This document shows positions 9,566 through 18,279 of a stretch of 37,064 nucleotides of DNA, piece after piece. Origin of the DNA: an uncultured Pseudomonadota bacterium (lineage in GTDB: Bacteria; Pseudomonadota; Gammaproteobacteria; Burkholderiales; Thiobacillaceae). Position 1 is the stretch's first letter. Each line of letters opens with the position of its first letter. The stretch is from the NCBI GenBank assembly GCA_903835655.1, contig CAILNT010000132.1, positions 1 through 37,064 of the forward strand, written 5' to 3'. The notes below the pieces were generated by a model, which saw only the letters and a list, made by a program, of their open reading frames with translations, had not been told where the DNA came from and did not search any database. The translations under genes were made by a program, and so were the position numbers.

Positions 9566-11218
9566 ATGCTTGAGGACTACCATCTGACTGGCCTGGTCGT
9601 CGACGACATGGCGATGATGCGGGGCATGATGAAGTCTCAGCTCATCAGCCTCGGTGTCGCCCGCGTCGCCGAGGCCGGGAACGCGGCACTGGCCGTGGAG
9701 AAGCTGCGTACCGAAAAATTCAATCTACTGTTGCTCGACTATTACCTGGGCGACGCCACGGATGGCCAGCAACTGCTGGAACTCATCCGCAACGAAAACC
9801 TGGTGGCCAGCAGCGCCGTGATCGTGATGGTGACGGCGGAGAAAGCCTATGGGCAGGTTGCCAAGGTGGCCGAACATACCCCGGACGCCTACCTGATCAA
9901 GCCCTTCAATGCGGACACCCTGCTCGAACACATTCTGCCCGTGCTCGAACGAAAGATGGGCGTACGCCAGTTGAACAGGAAGACGCCTGGACTCAGGCCC
10001 ATCTATGACCAGTTCGACGCCGCGCATTACGACGCCGTCATCGCGCTGGTCGATGCCTACACGCAGAAGGAAGGCATCCACGCCGACACCGCCCGACTCA
10101 AGGGTGATGCCCTGATGAAAAAACGCGATTTCGTGCGCGCGCTGGAGCATTACGCGGGCCTGCAAGCCAGTTATTCCTGGGCGGCACTGGGTGTGGCCCG
10201 CGTTCGCATGCATCTACGCCAGACGACCGAGGCCATCGCCACGCTGGAGCAACTGGTCGCGGAATCACCGAAATATGTGTTCGCCGCCGACATCCTGGCC
10301 GAAGCCTATATCCAGGCCAAGCAGCCGGAGAAGGCGCTGGCAACGCTGGAATCGGCCTGCGCCCGTTCCCCGACCGTGAACCGCATGCGTGCCGCGGCAC
10401 GGATCGCAGAACAGTCGGGCAACGAGGGCCGCATGGTGGAGTGGGCTGGCAAGGTGGTCGATGCCAACAAATTCGCCCTGGCCCAGGATTTCACCGACCA
10501 TGCGCGTCTGGTACGCGGCCTGGCCAATTCGGGCCAACTCGACAAGGCAACTTCGACCTTGATGCGCTTCGAGGCCGAGGTTCCACAGATCAAGCAGTCG
10601 GCCAGCGTACAAGCCGCCAAGGCCTGCACGCTGGCCGCGCAGATCGCCAGCGAAACCAGCGCGCTCGAAGGCGTTCCGAGTTCCATCCGGGATCGGCGCA
10701 TGGCCATGGTTGCGGACAAACAGGCGCGCCTGAACACTCTGGTCGGTTCGCTCGCGGAGCTGAAACCCAGCCCGGCGGAGGCACTCTTCGTCACCGAGGC
10801 TTATCTGTCCACGGGGCACGCCGAACTGGCCACGCACGCCGCCGCGACCGCCCTGGCGCATGGATACGCCCTGCCGCCCAGCCTGGGAGGCAGCGACTGG
10901 CTCAAGGAGGTCGAGATCCATGCGGCCGAAAAGACGCGGGCGCGCATCAAGGAGGGACTCGACCTGCTGCGCAGCGGCAAGACCCGGGAAGCGCTCAACC
11001 TCTTTATGCAACTGGTGGAACACACGCCGGCCGATCTCACCCCGCAGCTGCTGGCCAATGTGGTGTCCACGGTCGCGATCCTGCGGCAGAAGGGTGAAGC
11101 GGCAAACAAATTCCTTCCCTTCGCCCGCACAGCACTGGAACGCTTGAAACACGAATACCCCAACTATGAACGCCTGCCCGGCTTGATCCAGGCGTTCGAG
11201 CATCAGGACACGCCCTGA
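9566..11218 (+). CDS. response regulator with N-terminal receiver and TPR repeats (REC-TPR)
   Basis: A 550-residue protein. Residues 1-130 are a complete receiver domain: acidic pair D13/D14, phosphoacceptor D58 in NLLLLDYYLGDATDGQQL, T90 and K112 in LIKPF. The remainder is helical with TPR-like pairs (for example ALEHYAGLQASYSWAALGVA; VFAADILAEAYIQAKQPEKA; GLDLLRSGKTREALNLFMQL). There is no DNA-binding or enzymatic output domain, so it probably signals by protein-protein contact. No histidine kinase lies next to it. It begins 24 bases after glgP and ends 17 bases before the corrinoid activator gene. Its place at the front of a methyl-transfer operon suggests it controls or scaffolds that system. 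Confidence 0.85.
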   Translation: MLEDYHLTGLVVDDMAMMRGMMKSQLISLGVARVAEAGNAALAVEKLRTEKFNLLLLDYYLGDATDGQQLLELIRNENLVASSAVIVMVTAEKAYGQVAKVAEHTPDAYLIKPFNADTLLEHILPVLERKMGVRQLNRKTPGLRPIYDQFDAAHYDAVIALVDAYTQKEGIHADTARLKGDALMKKRDFVRALEHYAGLQASYSWAALGVARVRMHLRQTTEAIATLEQLVAESPKYVFAADILAEAYIQAKQPEKALATLESACARSPTVNRMRAAARIAEQSGNEGRMVEWAGKVVDANKFALAQDFTDHARLVRGLANSGQLDKATSTLMRFEAEVPQIKQSASVQAAKACTLAAQIASETSALEGVPSSIRDRRMAMVADKQARLNTLVGSLAELKPSPAEALFVTEAYLSTGHAELATHAAATALAHGYALPPSLGGSDWLKEVEIHAAEKTRARIKEGLDLLRSGKTREALNLFMQLVEHTPADLTPQLLANVVSTVAILRQKGEAANKFLPFARTALERLKHEYPNYERLPGLIQAFEHQDTP

Positions 11219-11235
11219 TTTTCGGCCTAGGCCAC

Positions 11236-12831
11236 ATGAATTTTCTCCAGGTCCAAAGCGCAGGAGGAAACCAGCGCATCGCGGTGGCAGCCGGCCAGTC
11301 GGTGCGCGAGGCACTCGATGCCACTGAACTGCGGGTGCGTGCCGCTTGTGGCGGCACGGGTACCTGCGGCGCCTGCGGCGTGCGCCTGATCGCCGGTAGC
11401 GTGTCGCCGCCCACGGCCGCCGAATACCTGAAACTCGACCCGGAAGAACGCGCCGCCGGGATGCGCCTGGCCTGCCAGTTGCGCCTCATGGGCGATGCCG
11501 AGATCGCATTGGAGCAGCCCGCCGCCCCCTCGCACTGGAGGAGCATCCCGACGGAAAACCTCGGCGTCGTGGCGCGCGGCCTACCCGACTTGCGAAAACA
11601 TGTTTACGGGATCGCGGTCGATCTGGGCACCACCCTCATCCGGGTGGCATTCTGGGATCGCCGCCAGGGCAAGCGCATCGCCACCCGGCGCGGGCCGAAC
11701 CCGCAGGGCGCATTCGGCGCCGACGTGCTCAACCGCCTCGAAGCCGTGCGCGCACACCCCGGCCGCGCGGCGGAACTCGCCAAGCTCGCTCGCGGCGCCA
11801 TCGTCGAGGCGGTGCGCGACATCCTCGCCCGCGATGTCGGCGAGGTCACGCCGATGCTGGCCGAGATCGGCCAGGTATTGATCGTCGGCAACACCGCCAT
11901 GCTGGCTTTGCTAACCGGGCACGGCGGTGAGGCGCTGATCCAGCCAGATAACTGGGAGCGGGCGATCGACTGCCGCCCGCTCGACCCGGCCGCCTGGCAG
12001 GCACAGTGGAGCATGCCCAATGCGACGATCGTGCTGCCCGATCCGGTGGCGGGCTTCGTGGGTTCTGACCTGCTGGCCGATCTGCTCGCCACCGGGCTGA
12101 CCGAGGGCTCCGCACCGGCCATGTTGCTCGATGTCGGCACCAACACCGAAATCGCCCTGTGGGACGGGCGGCAGTTGCACGTGACCTCGGTGCCCGGCGG
12201 CCCGGCCTTCGAGGGCGTCGGCATCCGCTACGGCATGCCCGCCGAGCCGGGCGCGATCTGCCGGGTCCGCCAGGATGGCGACGCACTAGTCTGCGAGACC
12301 ATCGGCGGCACGGCGGCACGCGGTTTCTGCGGTTCCGGGCTCGCCGACGCCATCGCCGTGCTACGCGCCCAGGGCAGACTCAGGGCATCCGGGCGTTTCG
12401 CCATTTCTCCCGGCCCGGACGGTTATGCCCTCGACCCTGCCAACCCGCACACAGCCATCAATGGCGTCGATGTCGATGCCTTTCAGCGCGCCAAGGCGGC
12501 CACGGCGGCGGCGATGGCGCAACTGCTCACGCAAGCGTCCCTGAGCTGGTGCGATCTGCGCCGGCTGTGCGTCTGTGGCGCCTTCGGCCACACCTTGAAC
12601 ATCGAACATGCCCAGGCCGTGGGCCTCCTGCCAACGATGGCTCCCGCCCTGATCGAGCTCCATGCCGATGCCAGCCTCGCCGGTTGTGAGCAGGCCCTGC
12701 TGTCCGCCGACACCGCCGCGTGTTTTTCCGCATTGACTTCCCGAACGAAACTCATCAACTTGTCGCTGCTGCCAGACTACGAGGATCGCTTCGTCGATCA
12801 TCTGCGTTTGCGCCCGATCGACCTTCCCTAG
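11236..12831 (+). CDS. reductive activator of corrinoid proteins (RACE/RamA-like, 2Fe-2S plus ASKHA domain)
   Basis: A 531-residue protein. The N-terminal 90 residues are a plant-type 2Fe-2S ferredoxin domain with C38, C44, C47 and C80 (ACGGTGTCGACG ... LACQL). From about residue 120 there is an ATP-binding ASKHA-type domain, with YGIAVDLGTTLIRVAFWD, LIVGNTAMLALLTGH, AMLLDVGTNTEIALWDG, GGTAARGFCGSGLADAIAVL and VCGAFGHTLNIEHAQAVGL. This matches the DUF4445/RACE proteins that use ATP hydrolysis to reduce accidentally oxidised Co(II) corrinoid to Co(I). It lies 16 bases before the corrinoid protein gene, its predicted target. The family also occurs with acetogenic and demethylase systems. It is unusual, though not unknown, in nitrate-respiring proteobacteria. 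Confidence 0.92.
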   Translation: MNFLQVQSAGGNQRIAVAAGQSVREALDATELRVRAACGGTGTCGACGVRLIAGSVSPPTAAEYLKLDPEERAAGMRLACQLRLMGDAEIALEQPAAPSHWRSIPTENLGVVARGLPDLRKHVYGIAVDLGTTLIRVAFWDRRQGKRIATRRGPNPQGAFGADVLNRLEAVRAHPGRAAELAKLARGAIVEAVRDILARDVGEVTPMLAEIGQVLIVGNTAMLALLTGHGGEALIQPDNWERAIDCRPLDPAAWQAQWSMPNATIVLPDPVAGFVGSDLLADLLATGLTEGSAPAMLLDVGTNTEIALWDGRQLHVTSVPGGPAFEGVGIRYGMPAEPGAICRVRQDGDALVCETIGGTAARGFCGSGLADAIAVLRAQGRLRASGRFAISPGPDGYALDPANPHTAINGVDVDAFQRAKAATAAAMAQLLTQASLSWCDLRRLCVCGAFGHTLNIEHAQAVGLLPTMAPALIELHADASLAGCEQALLSADTAACFSALTSRTKLINLSLLPDYEDRFVDHLRLRPIDLP

Positions 12832-12847
12832 CCTGGGAGCAAGGATC

Positions 12848-13516
12848 ATGCTTGACCGCATCGTCAAGGCCTACAACGAGGCCGTTTTCGAGACCGACAA
12901 GGAAGCCGCCTTTGATGTAGTGTACGCGGCACTCGCCGACGGCATGAGGGCGGAGGACATCGTCTTCAAGGTCGTAATTCCCGCGATCGAAGAGATGATG
13001 TCCAATATCACCAAGGACCCGGACGCCAACCTCGCGCAGCATTTCATGACGGCCCAGATCGCAGCCGCGGTCACCGAGAAGATGCTGGAGAAATTCGAAC
13101 ATCCGCCCGAGATCATCGGCCGCGTGGTGATCGGCACGGCGCAAGGCGATCTGCATTCGCTGGGAAAACGCATCGTCATGGGCTGTCTCAAGGCGCTGAT
13201 GGTTGAGGTCACGGATCTGGGAGTGAACGTAGCCGCGGAGAAGTTCGTCGAGGAAGCTTTGGCTTGTGATGCCCAGATCATCGCCGTGTCGGCGATGATG
13301 GTGCACACGGCCAGCGGTGAGATGGGCGCGCGCAAGGTGCGCCAGATCCTCCATGAACGCGGCCTGGAGCAACGAATCAAGCTCGTCGTCGGCGGTGCCC
13401 CCTATCGCTTCGACAACGAGCTCTACAAGACGGTAGGTGCCGATGGCTGGGCTGCGGATGGTATCAATGCCGGCCGCGTGATCGTCAACCTCATCAAGGA
13501 GGTCAAGGCGACATGA
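12848..13516 (+). CDS. corrinoid (cobalamin-binding) methyl carrier protein, MtaC/MtbC-like
   Basis: A 222-residue protein with the two-domain layout of methyltransferase corrinoid proteins. A four-helix cap (about 1-85, ending AQHFMTAQIAAAVTEKMLEK) precedes a Rossmann B12 domain. The cobalt-ligand motif DxHxxG is intact as D101-L-H103-S-L-G106 in GTAQGDLHSLGKRIV. The downstream nucleotide-loop residues appear as VSAMMVHTASGEM and VVGGAPYRF. The protein carries a methyl group on cobalt between a demethylating and an accepting enzyme. Its stop overlaps the next gene's start (ATGA at 13513), so carrier and methyltransferase are translationally coupled. Confidence 0.95.
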   Translation: MLDRIVKAYNEAVFETDKEAAFDVVYAALADGMRAEDIVFKVVIPAIEEMMSNITKDPDANLAQHFMTAQIAAAVTEKMLEKFEHPPEIIGRVVIGTAQGDLHSLGKRIVMGCLKALMVEVTDLGVNVAAEKFVEEALACDAQIIAVSAMMVHTASGEMGARKVRQILHERGLEQRIKLVVGGAPYRFDNELYKTVGADGWAADGINAGRVIVNLIKEVKAT

Positions 13517-14541
13517 CCCCGCTCGAAATTTTGGGCGCGGCCATCAGTGGCGCCCCCGCACCCCGCATCCCCGTCTTCTGCAACCTGTTCGAGCATGGCG
13601 CACGCGAACTGGGCATGCCGCAAAAAACCTATTACGCCAGCGGCGAGCACGTCGCCGCCGGCCAGCTCAGGATGCGCGCACGCTACGGCTACGACAACGT
13701 CTGGAGCCTGTTCTATGTCGGCCGGGAAGCCGAACTCCTCGGCTGCCAGGAGATTCTCTACAGCGAGGATGGCCCGCCCAACGTCGCCGACTTCGTCATC
13801 AAGGACTACGACGACATCGCCAAACTGGAAGTACCCGACGACCTCACGGCCCACCCGGCCTGGAAGGAGACGGCGACCTGTTTGCGCATCCTGAGGGAAG
13901 AGGTGGGTGCCACCCACCCGATCTGCGCCTATCTAACCGCTTCCACCACCCTGCCCGCGCTGCTGATGGGCATGGACAAGTGGATGGAACTCCTGCTCAC
14001 CGGCCCGGCCGATCTGCGCGACGAACTGCTGCGCAAATGCTCCCTGTTTTACCAGAGGGAAGTCGCGGCCTATCGTGCCGCCGGCGCCAACGTGTTGCTC
14101 TATTCGACCCCCTTCGGCTCGACCTCCTTCGTCGGCATGAAGCGCTTCAACGCCTTTTCCCTGCCCTGGATGAAGCGTGACCTGGAACCCGGGGGTAGTG
14201 CCAACCTCGTCTATTACTGCGGCATGGCACCGTTCAACAACGTCATCGCCCAGGTGAGGGAAGAACTCGGCATCGGCGCCCACTACATCAGCCCGATGGC
14301 CGACCTGGCTGAAGCCAAGTCCATCATCGGCAGCGAGGGGCTCACTTGTGGCGTCATCGACGACATTCGTTTGATTCAATGGACACCGCAGGAAACGCGC
14401 GCCGAAGTGCGGCGACTATGCGAAATCGGCATGGTGGGCGGGCATTTTCTCTTCGGCACCGGCGTCATGCCCCTGGGTGTGCCCGAGGCAAACCTCCGCG
14501 CCATGCTCGCCGCCGCCTTCGAATTCGGGCGCTACCCATGA
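13513..14541 (+). CDS. uroporphyrinogen decarboxylase-like cobalamin methyltransferase (MtaA/MtbA fold)
   Basis: A 342-residue TIM-barrel protein of the URO-D/MtaA family, coupled by 4-base overlaps to the corrinoid gene before it and the DUF1638 gene after it. Family blocks are VWSLFYVGREAELLGCQEIL then EDGPPNV (residues 63-91), LTASTTLPALLMGMDKWMEL, GANVLLYSTPFGSTSF and YYCGMAPFNN near 234-243. In MtaA/MtbA a zinc site is made by His-x-Cys and a later Cys near the C-terminus. Here the first position is Tyr234 (YYCG, C236 kept), and the region expected to hold the last Cys reads GTGVMPLGVPEANL. The thiol-activating zinc site is therefore probably missing or rebuilt, so the acceptor or donor may not be coenzyme M. 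It is unlikely to be the heme enzyme HemE, given the corrinoid partners. Confidence 0.88.
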   Translation: MTPLEILGAAISGAPAPRIPVFCNLFEHGARELGMPQKTYYASGEHVAAGQLRMRARYGYDNVWSLFYVGREAELLGCQEILYSEDGPPNVADFVIKDYDDIAKLEVPDDLTAHPAWKETATCLRILREEVGATHPICAYLTASTTLPALLMGMDKWMELLLTGPADLRDELLRKCSLFYQREVAAYRAAGANVLLYSTPFGSTSFVGMKRFNAFSLPWMKRDLEPGGSANLVYYCGMAPFNNVIAQVREELGIGAHYISPMADLAEAKSIIGSEGLTCGVIDDIRLIQWTPQETRAEVRRLCEIGMVGGHFLFGTGVMPLGVPEANLRAMLAAAFEFGRYP

Positions 14542-15158
14542 AAACCGCCATGCCCCCCGTCGTCGTCCAGTCCGGCCAGGCCCTGCGTATGGTCGGTTGT
14601 GGCATCCTGCACAAGGAAGTCGATTACCTCATCGGGAAAAACGGCTGGAACGTGGAAACCCACTATCTCGACTCCTCCTTGCACAACTACCTGGGCAAGC
14701 TGTCTCAGCAACTCGATACCGCGCTCGCCGACTACGAGCGGCAGGGCCGGGAAACCGTGGTGTTCTACGGCTGCTGCCACCCCAGGATCGACTCTCTCCT
14801 GGAAAGCCACCATACCTTGCGCACCCAGGGCCAGAACTGCATCGTCATGCTGCTGGGCTACGAGAAATTCATGGAAGAGCTGGAACGGGGTGCCTACTTT
14901 CTACTCGAAGACTGGGCCCTGACCTGGGAGCCGATGATCACCCAGGCTTTCGGCAACAACCTCGCCGTGGTGCGCGAAATCTTCCATAGCAGCCACAAGT
15001 ACATCGTTGCCATCCGCACGCCCTGTTCGCTGGACTTCCAGGCCGCGGCCACCGCCGCCGCTGCCTTCATCGACCTGCCCCTGGTGTGGATGGATACCGA
15101 CCTGGCGCATCTGGAGGCGGTCCTGGCGGAAGCCATCGCCCGCAAGCAGGTAGCCTGA
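14538..15158 (+). CDS. DUF1638 protein of a corrinoid methyltransferase cluster
   Basis: A 206-residue soluble protein. ATG 14538 was chosen because it overlaps the previous stop as ATGA and the family's conserved sequence starts just after it. A longer in-frame reading upstream only shadows the methyltransferase gene. Conserved-looking features include VGCGILHKEVDYLI (C21, H25), the FYGCCHPRIDSLL motif (C79, C80, H81), CIVMLLGYEKFMEEL and MDTDLAHLEAVL. DUF1638 has no settled biochemical role but recurs beside RACE activators, corrinoid proteins and URO-D-type methyltransferases. Cys and His residues in conserved positions make a metal- or corrinoid-related role plausible. That is inference. 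Confidence 0.85.
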   Translation: MKTAMPPVVVQSGQALRMVGCGILHKEVDYLIGKNGWNVETHYLDSSLHNYLGKLSQQLDTALADYERQGRETVVFYGCCHPRIDSLLESHHTLRTQGQNCIVMLLGYEKFMEELERGAYFLLEDWALTWEPMITQAFGNNLAVVREIFHSSHKYIVAIRTPCSLDFQAAATAAAAFIDLPLVWMDTDLAHLEAVLAEAIARKQVA

Positions 15159-15161
15159 CAC

Positions 15162-18100
15162 ATGGGGTCGACCCGCCTCGCGACCGAACCAGGCGCCATG
15201 ACTCGAATCGACTTCGCCCCGCGCGACCTGGAAAGCGAGCGCTTGCAGGAGCGTGTGCGCCACCTGGCCGAGGAGAAATCCTATCTGCAACTGATCCTGA
15301 GCATGATAGAGCAGATCAATCCCACGGCGGGGGTGCACGACATGGTGGGGCGGATGCTGCGCAACATCGTCGAGATGATCGGTGGCACCAACATCAAATG
15401 CTGGTACTGGATCGAGGATGGCCTGTATTTCACCGATTTTATCGGCGCAACCAGGACGTCCGTCGGCGGTATAGATGACCCGCTGGCGCAACAGGTGGCC
15501 TCGCAACAGCGCTTCGTCGAGATTCGCGCCGAGGTGGAAGACTCGCTGCTGCAAGGAGAAGTGATCCCGGGCGCCTGGATCTGGGTGTTCCCGCTCCTGG
15601 TGGGCGATGAACTGGTCGGCATCGTCAAGCTGGAAAACGTGCACATCATCAGCGCCTCGCTGCGCAACTATCTGCCGATCTTCTTCAGCCATGCCGCGCT
15701 GATCCTGAGCAACGAGATACGCAACCACACGCGCCTGAAGGCGCAAAAAGAACGCGCCGAAAGCGAGGAGCGACTGCGGCAGCTGATCAAACTGGCTCCC
15801 GTTCCCCTCTGTTATGTCACCAGGGATGGCGTGATCCAGGAATTCAACGATCGCTTCGCCCAGGTGTTCGGCTATCGCCACGAAGAAATCCCGACACTGG
15901 CGCAGTGGTGGGCGCTGGCCTATCCGGAGCCGGACTACCGTAGATGGGTGCAGGAAACCTGGGAAGCCGCGGCGGCGGCGCGATCCGGCGCCGACATCCG
16001 TCCGATCGAATACCGGGTAACCTGCAGGAACGGCGACGTTCGCGTCATGGAAATCTCCGGCGTCGGCGTGGGAGAGGACGTCCTGGCCAGCTTCATCGAC
16101 CTGACCCAGCGCCGCCAGGCCGACGACGCCATGCGCCTGGCTGCCAGCGTGTTTGCCAACAGTCAGGAAGGCATCCTGATCACCGATGCGGAAAACCACA
16201 TCCTCGACGTGAACGCGGCCTTCTGCCGCATCAGTGGGTACGCGCGCGAGGAAGTCATCGGCCGCGACCCGAAGATTCTCCGATCCGGGCGTCACGACGC
16301 CCCTTTCTACGCCGCCATGTGGCGGGCCCTCAAGGAAGAGGGCCGTTGGCGCGGAGAGATCTGGAACCGGCACAAATCCGGGGATCTCTTTGCCGAGATG
16401 CTGGCCATCGATGCCGTGGTGGACGAATCCGGCCACGTTCAGCACTACGTCGGCGCCTTCACCGACATTACCCTGATCAAGTCGCAACAGGCCGAGCTCG
16501 AACGCATCGCCCATTACGACCCGCTGACCGGCCTGCCCAACCGCCGCGTCCTGGCCGACCGCCTGGTCCAGGAACTCGCTCGGACGCGACGCAACGGCCG
16601 GGTCCTAGGCATCTGTTTTCTCGACCTCGACGGCTTCAAGCCGGTCAACGACCGCCACGGCCACGAGGCCGGCGACAAATTGCTGATCGAAATCGGTCGC
16701 CGCCTCCAGGAGGTTTCGCGCGCGGGCGATACGGTGGCGCGTATCGGTGGCGACGAATTCGTCCTGCTACTGTGCGACCTGGCGCAAGAACAGGAATGCT
16801 ATCAAGCACTGGAGCGCGTGCTGCTTGCCGTGGCACGGCCCTTCGAGATCGCGTCCGAACGGGTGGCGGTCACGGCCAGCATCGGCGTGACCCTGTTCCC
16901 GCGCGACGACGCGGACGCGGATGCCTTGTTGCGCCACGCCGACCTGGCCATGTATCGGGCCAAGGAAAGCGGCAAGGGACGTTTCCATCTGTTCGATGCC
17001 GCCCATGACCGCCAGGTCCGGGCCCATCGGGAAACGCTACAGCGACTCGAACTGGCGATCGCACGGAATGAATTCGTCCTGCTTTATCAGCCCATGGTCA
17101 ACCTGAGCAGCGGCGAGGTCATCGGTGTGGAAGCCCTGATACGCTGGCACCACCCGGTGATGGGCCTGCTGGCCCCGGCCGAATTCCTGTCCCTGGTCAG
17201 CGGCATGGAACTGGAAATCGCCCTGGGCGAGTGGGTCATCGACAATGCCCTGCGTCAGCTCGAAGCCTGGAATGCCGCCGGCTTGAAATTGCCCCTCAGC
17301 GTCAATATCAGCCCGAAACAGTTGCTGCGCCCCAATTTCGCGAAGCAGCTAGGCAAGGCCCTGGCACGCCACCCCGGCGTCATGGCGAACGACCTGGAAC
17401 TGGAGATCCTAGAATCCGCCGCCGTCGACGACGTCAGCCACGCCTCGCACACCCTCGCGGCCTGCGTCGCACAGGGCGTGCGTATCGCGCTCGACGACTT
17501 CGGGACGGGCTACTCCTCCCTGACCTATTTCCGCAAGCTGCCGGTGGGCGCGCTGAAAATCGACCAGACTTTCGTGCACGGCATCCTCGACGACCCAGAA
17601 AATCTGAGCATCGTCGAAAGCGTGATCGCCCTGGCCCGTGCCTTCAACCGTCCGGTCGTCGCCGAAGGGGTGGAAACGCTGGCACACGCCGCCATGCTGC
17701 TGCATCTCGGCTGCCCGTTGGCGCAAGGCTACGCGATCGCCCGCCCCATGCTGGCGGCGCTACTGCCTGACTGGATCGACCACTGGCGGGCCGAAGCTAC
17801 CTGGAAGACCCTGGCTCGCCCCACGCTGCCGCCCGCGGACATGCAGCTCAGGGTGGCCGGGCGCAGCCAGCAAAAGTGGGGTGAACAACTTGCGCAATTC
17901 CTGTTGAACCCCGTGGGGGACATCTCGCTCGCACTGCACTCGCGGCAGTGCCCCTTCGGACGCTGGTACTACGGCAGTGGACTGGGCCATTATGGTCAAT
18001 TCCCCGAGTTCGGTGCGCTCGAAGAGGTGCATCAGGCACTCCACGTCTTGGCGAACGAGCTGGTGCGGCAACTCCGCGCGGGCCAGAGCGCGCAAGCCCG

Positions 18101-18215
18101 GTCGCACCTGCCTGAACTCCAACGGCTCAACGGGCAACTCGCCGCGGGGCTCGATCGCCTGATCGAAAGCGTCGGCTCGTCAGCCGATGCCCGCCGAGAC
18201 AGCGCTCCAGCATGA
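15162..18215 (+). CDS. GAF-PAS-PAS-GGDEF-EAL-CZB multidomain c-di-GMP signalling protein
   Basis: A 1017-residue cytoplasmic protein without membrane helices. In order it has a GAF-like domain (about 50-185), PAS (about 205-325), PAS (about 330-450, ITDAENHILDVNAAFCRISG), GGDEF (about 455-615, intact RIGGDEFVLL near residue 529), EAL (about 630-880, intact VEALIRWHHP near 657 and DDFGTGYSSLTYF), and a C-terminal chemoreceptor zinc-binding (CZB) domain. The CZB carries ALHSRQCPFGRWYYG near 925, then HYGQF and EEVHQALH. Both catalytic signatures are intact, so synthesis and hydrolysis of c-di-GMP are both possible, gated by the sensory domains. It starts 3 bases after the DUF1638 stop. ATG 15198 is an alternative start. 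The CZB suggests zinc- or redox-dependent control. Confidence 0.93.
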   Translation: MGSTRLATEPGAMTRIDFAPRDLESERLQERVRHLAEEKSYLQLILSMIEQINPTAGVHDMVGRMLRNIVEMIGGTNIKCWYWIEDGLYFTDFIGATRTSVGGIDDPLAQQVASQQRFVEIRAEVEDSLLQGEVIPGAWIWVFPLLVGDELVGIVKLENVHIISASLRNYLPIFFSHAALILSNEIRNHTRLKAQKERAESEERLRQLIKLAPVPLCYVTRDGVIQEFNDRFAQVFGYRHEEIPTLAQWWALAYPEPDYRRWVQETWEAAAAARSGADIRPIEYRVTCRNGDVRVMEISGVGVGEDVLASFIDLTQRRQADDAMRLAASVFANSQEGILITDAENHILDVNAAFCRISGYAREEVIGRDPKILRSGRHDAPFYAAMWRALKEEGRWRGEIWNRHKSGDLFAEMLAIDAVVDESGHVQHYVGAFTDITLIKSQQAELERIAHYDPLTGLPNRRVLADRLVQELARTRRNGRVLGICFLDLDGFKPVNDRHGHEAGDKLLIEIGRRLQEVSRAGDTVARIGGDEFVLLLCDLAQEQECYQALERVLLAVARPFEIASERVAVTASIGVTLFPRDDADADALLRHADLAMYRAKESGKGRFHLFDAAHDRQVRAHRETLQRLELAIARNEFVLLYQPMVNLSSGEVIGVEALIRWHHPVMGLLAPAEFLSLVSGMELEIALGEWVIDNALRQLEAWNAAGLKLPLSVNISPKQLLRPNFAKQLGKALARHPGVMANDLELEILESAAVDDVSHASHTLAACVAQGVRIALDDFGTGYSSLTYFRKLPVGALKIDQTFVHGILDDPENLSIVESVIALARAFNRPVVAEGVETLAHAAMLLHLGCPLAQGYAIARPMLAALLPDWIDHWRAEATWKTLARPTLPPADMQLRVAGRSQQKWGEQLAQFLLNPVGDISLALHSRQCPFGRWYYGSGLGHYGQFPEFGALEEVHQALHVLANELVRQLRAGQSAQARSHLPELQRLNGQLAAGLDRLIESVGSSADARRDSAPA

Positions 18216-18279
18216 CATTGATCAAGGCAGGCATGGGCCATCGGACCGACCATGGAGCCCCACTGATTCGAGGTACACC

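Noticed and set aside
14901-16514. A 537-codon open frame on the minus strand
   Set aside because: It is the antisense shadow of DUF1638 and the PAS region of the c-di-GMP protein. High GC at third positions creates such frames.
18218-18231. FNR/DNR box beginning TTGAT upstream of the first DUF2249 gene
   Set aside because: Only the left half-site matches. The right half (GCAGG) does not fit ATCAA or GTCAA.
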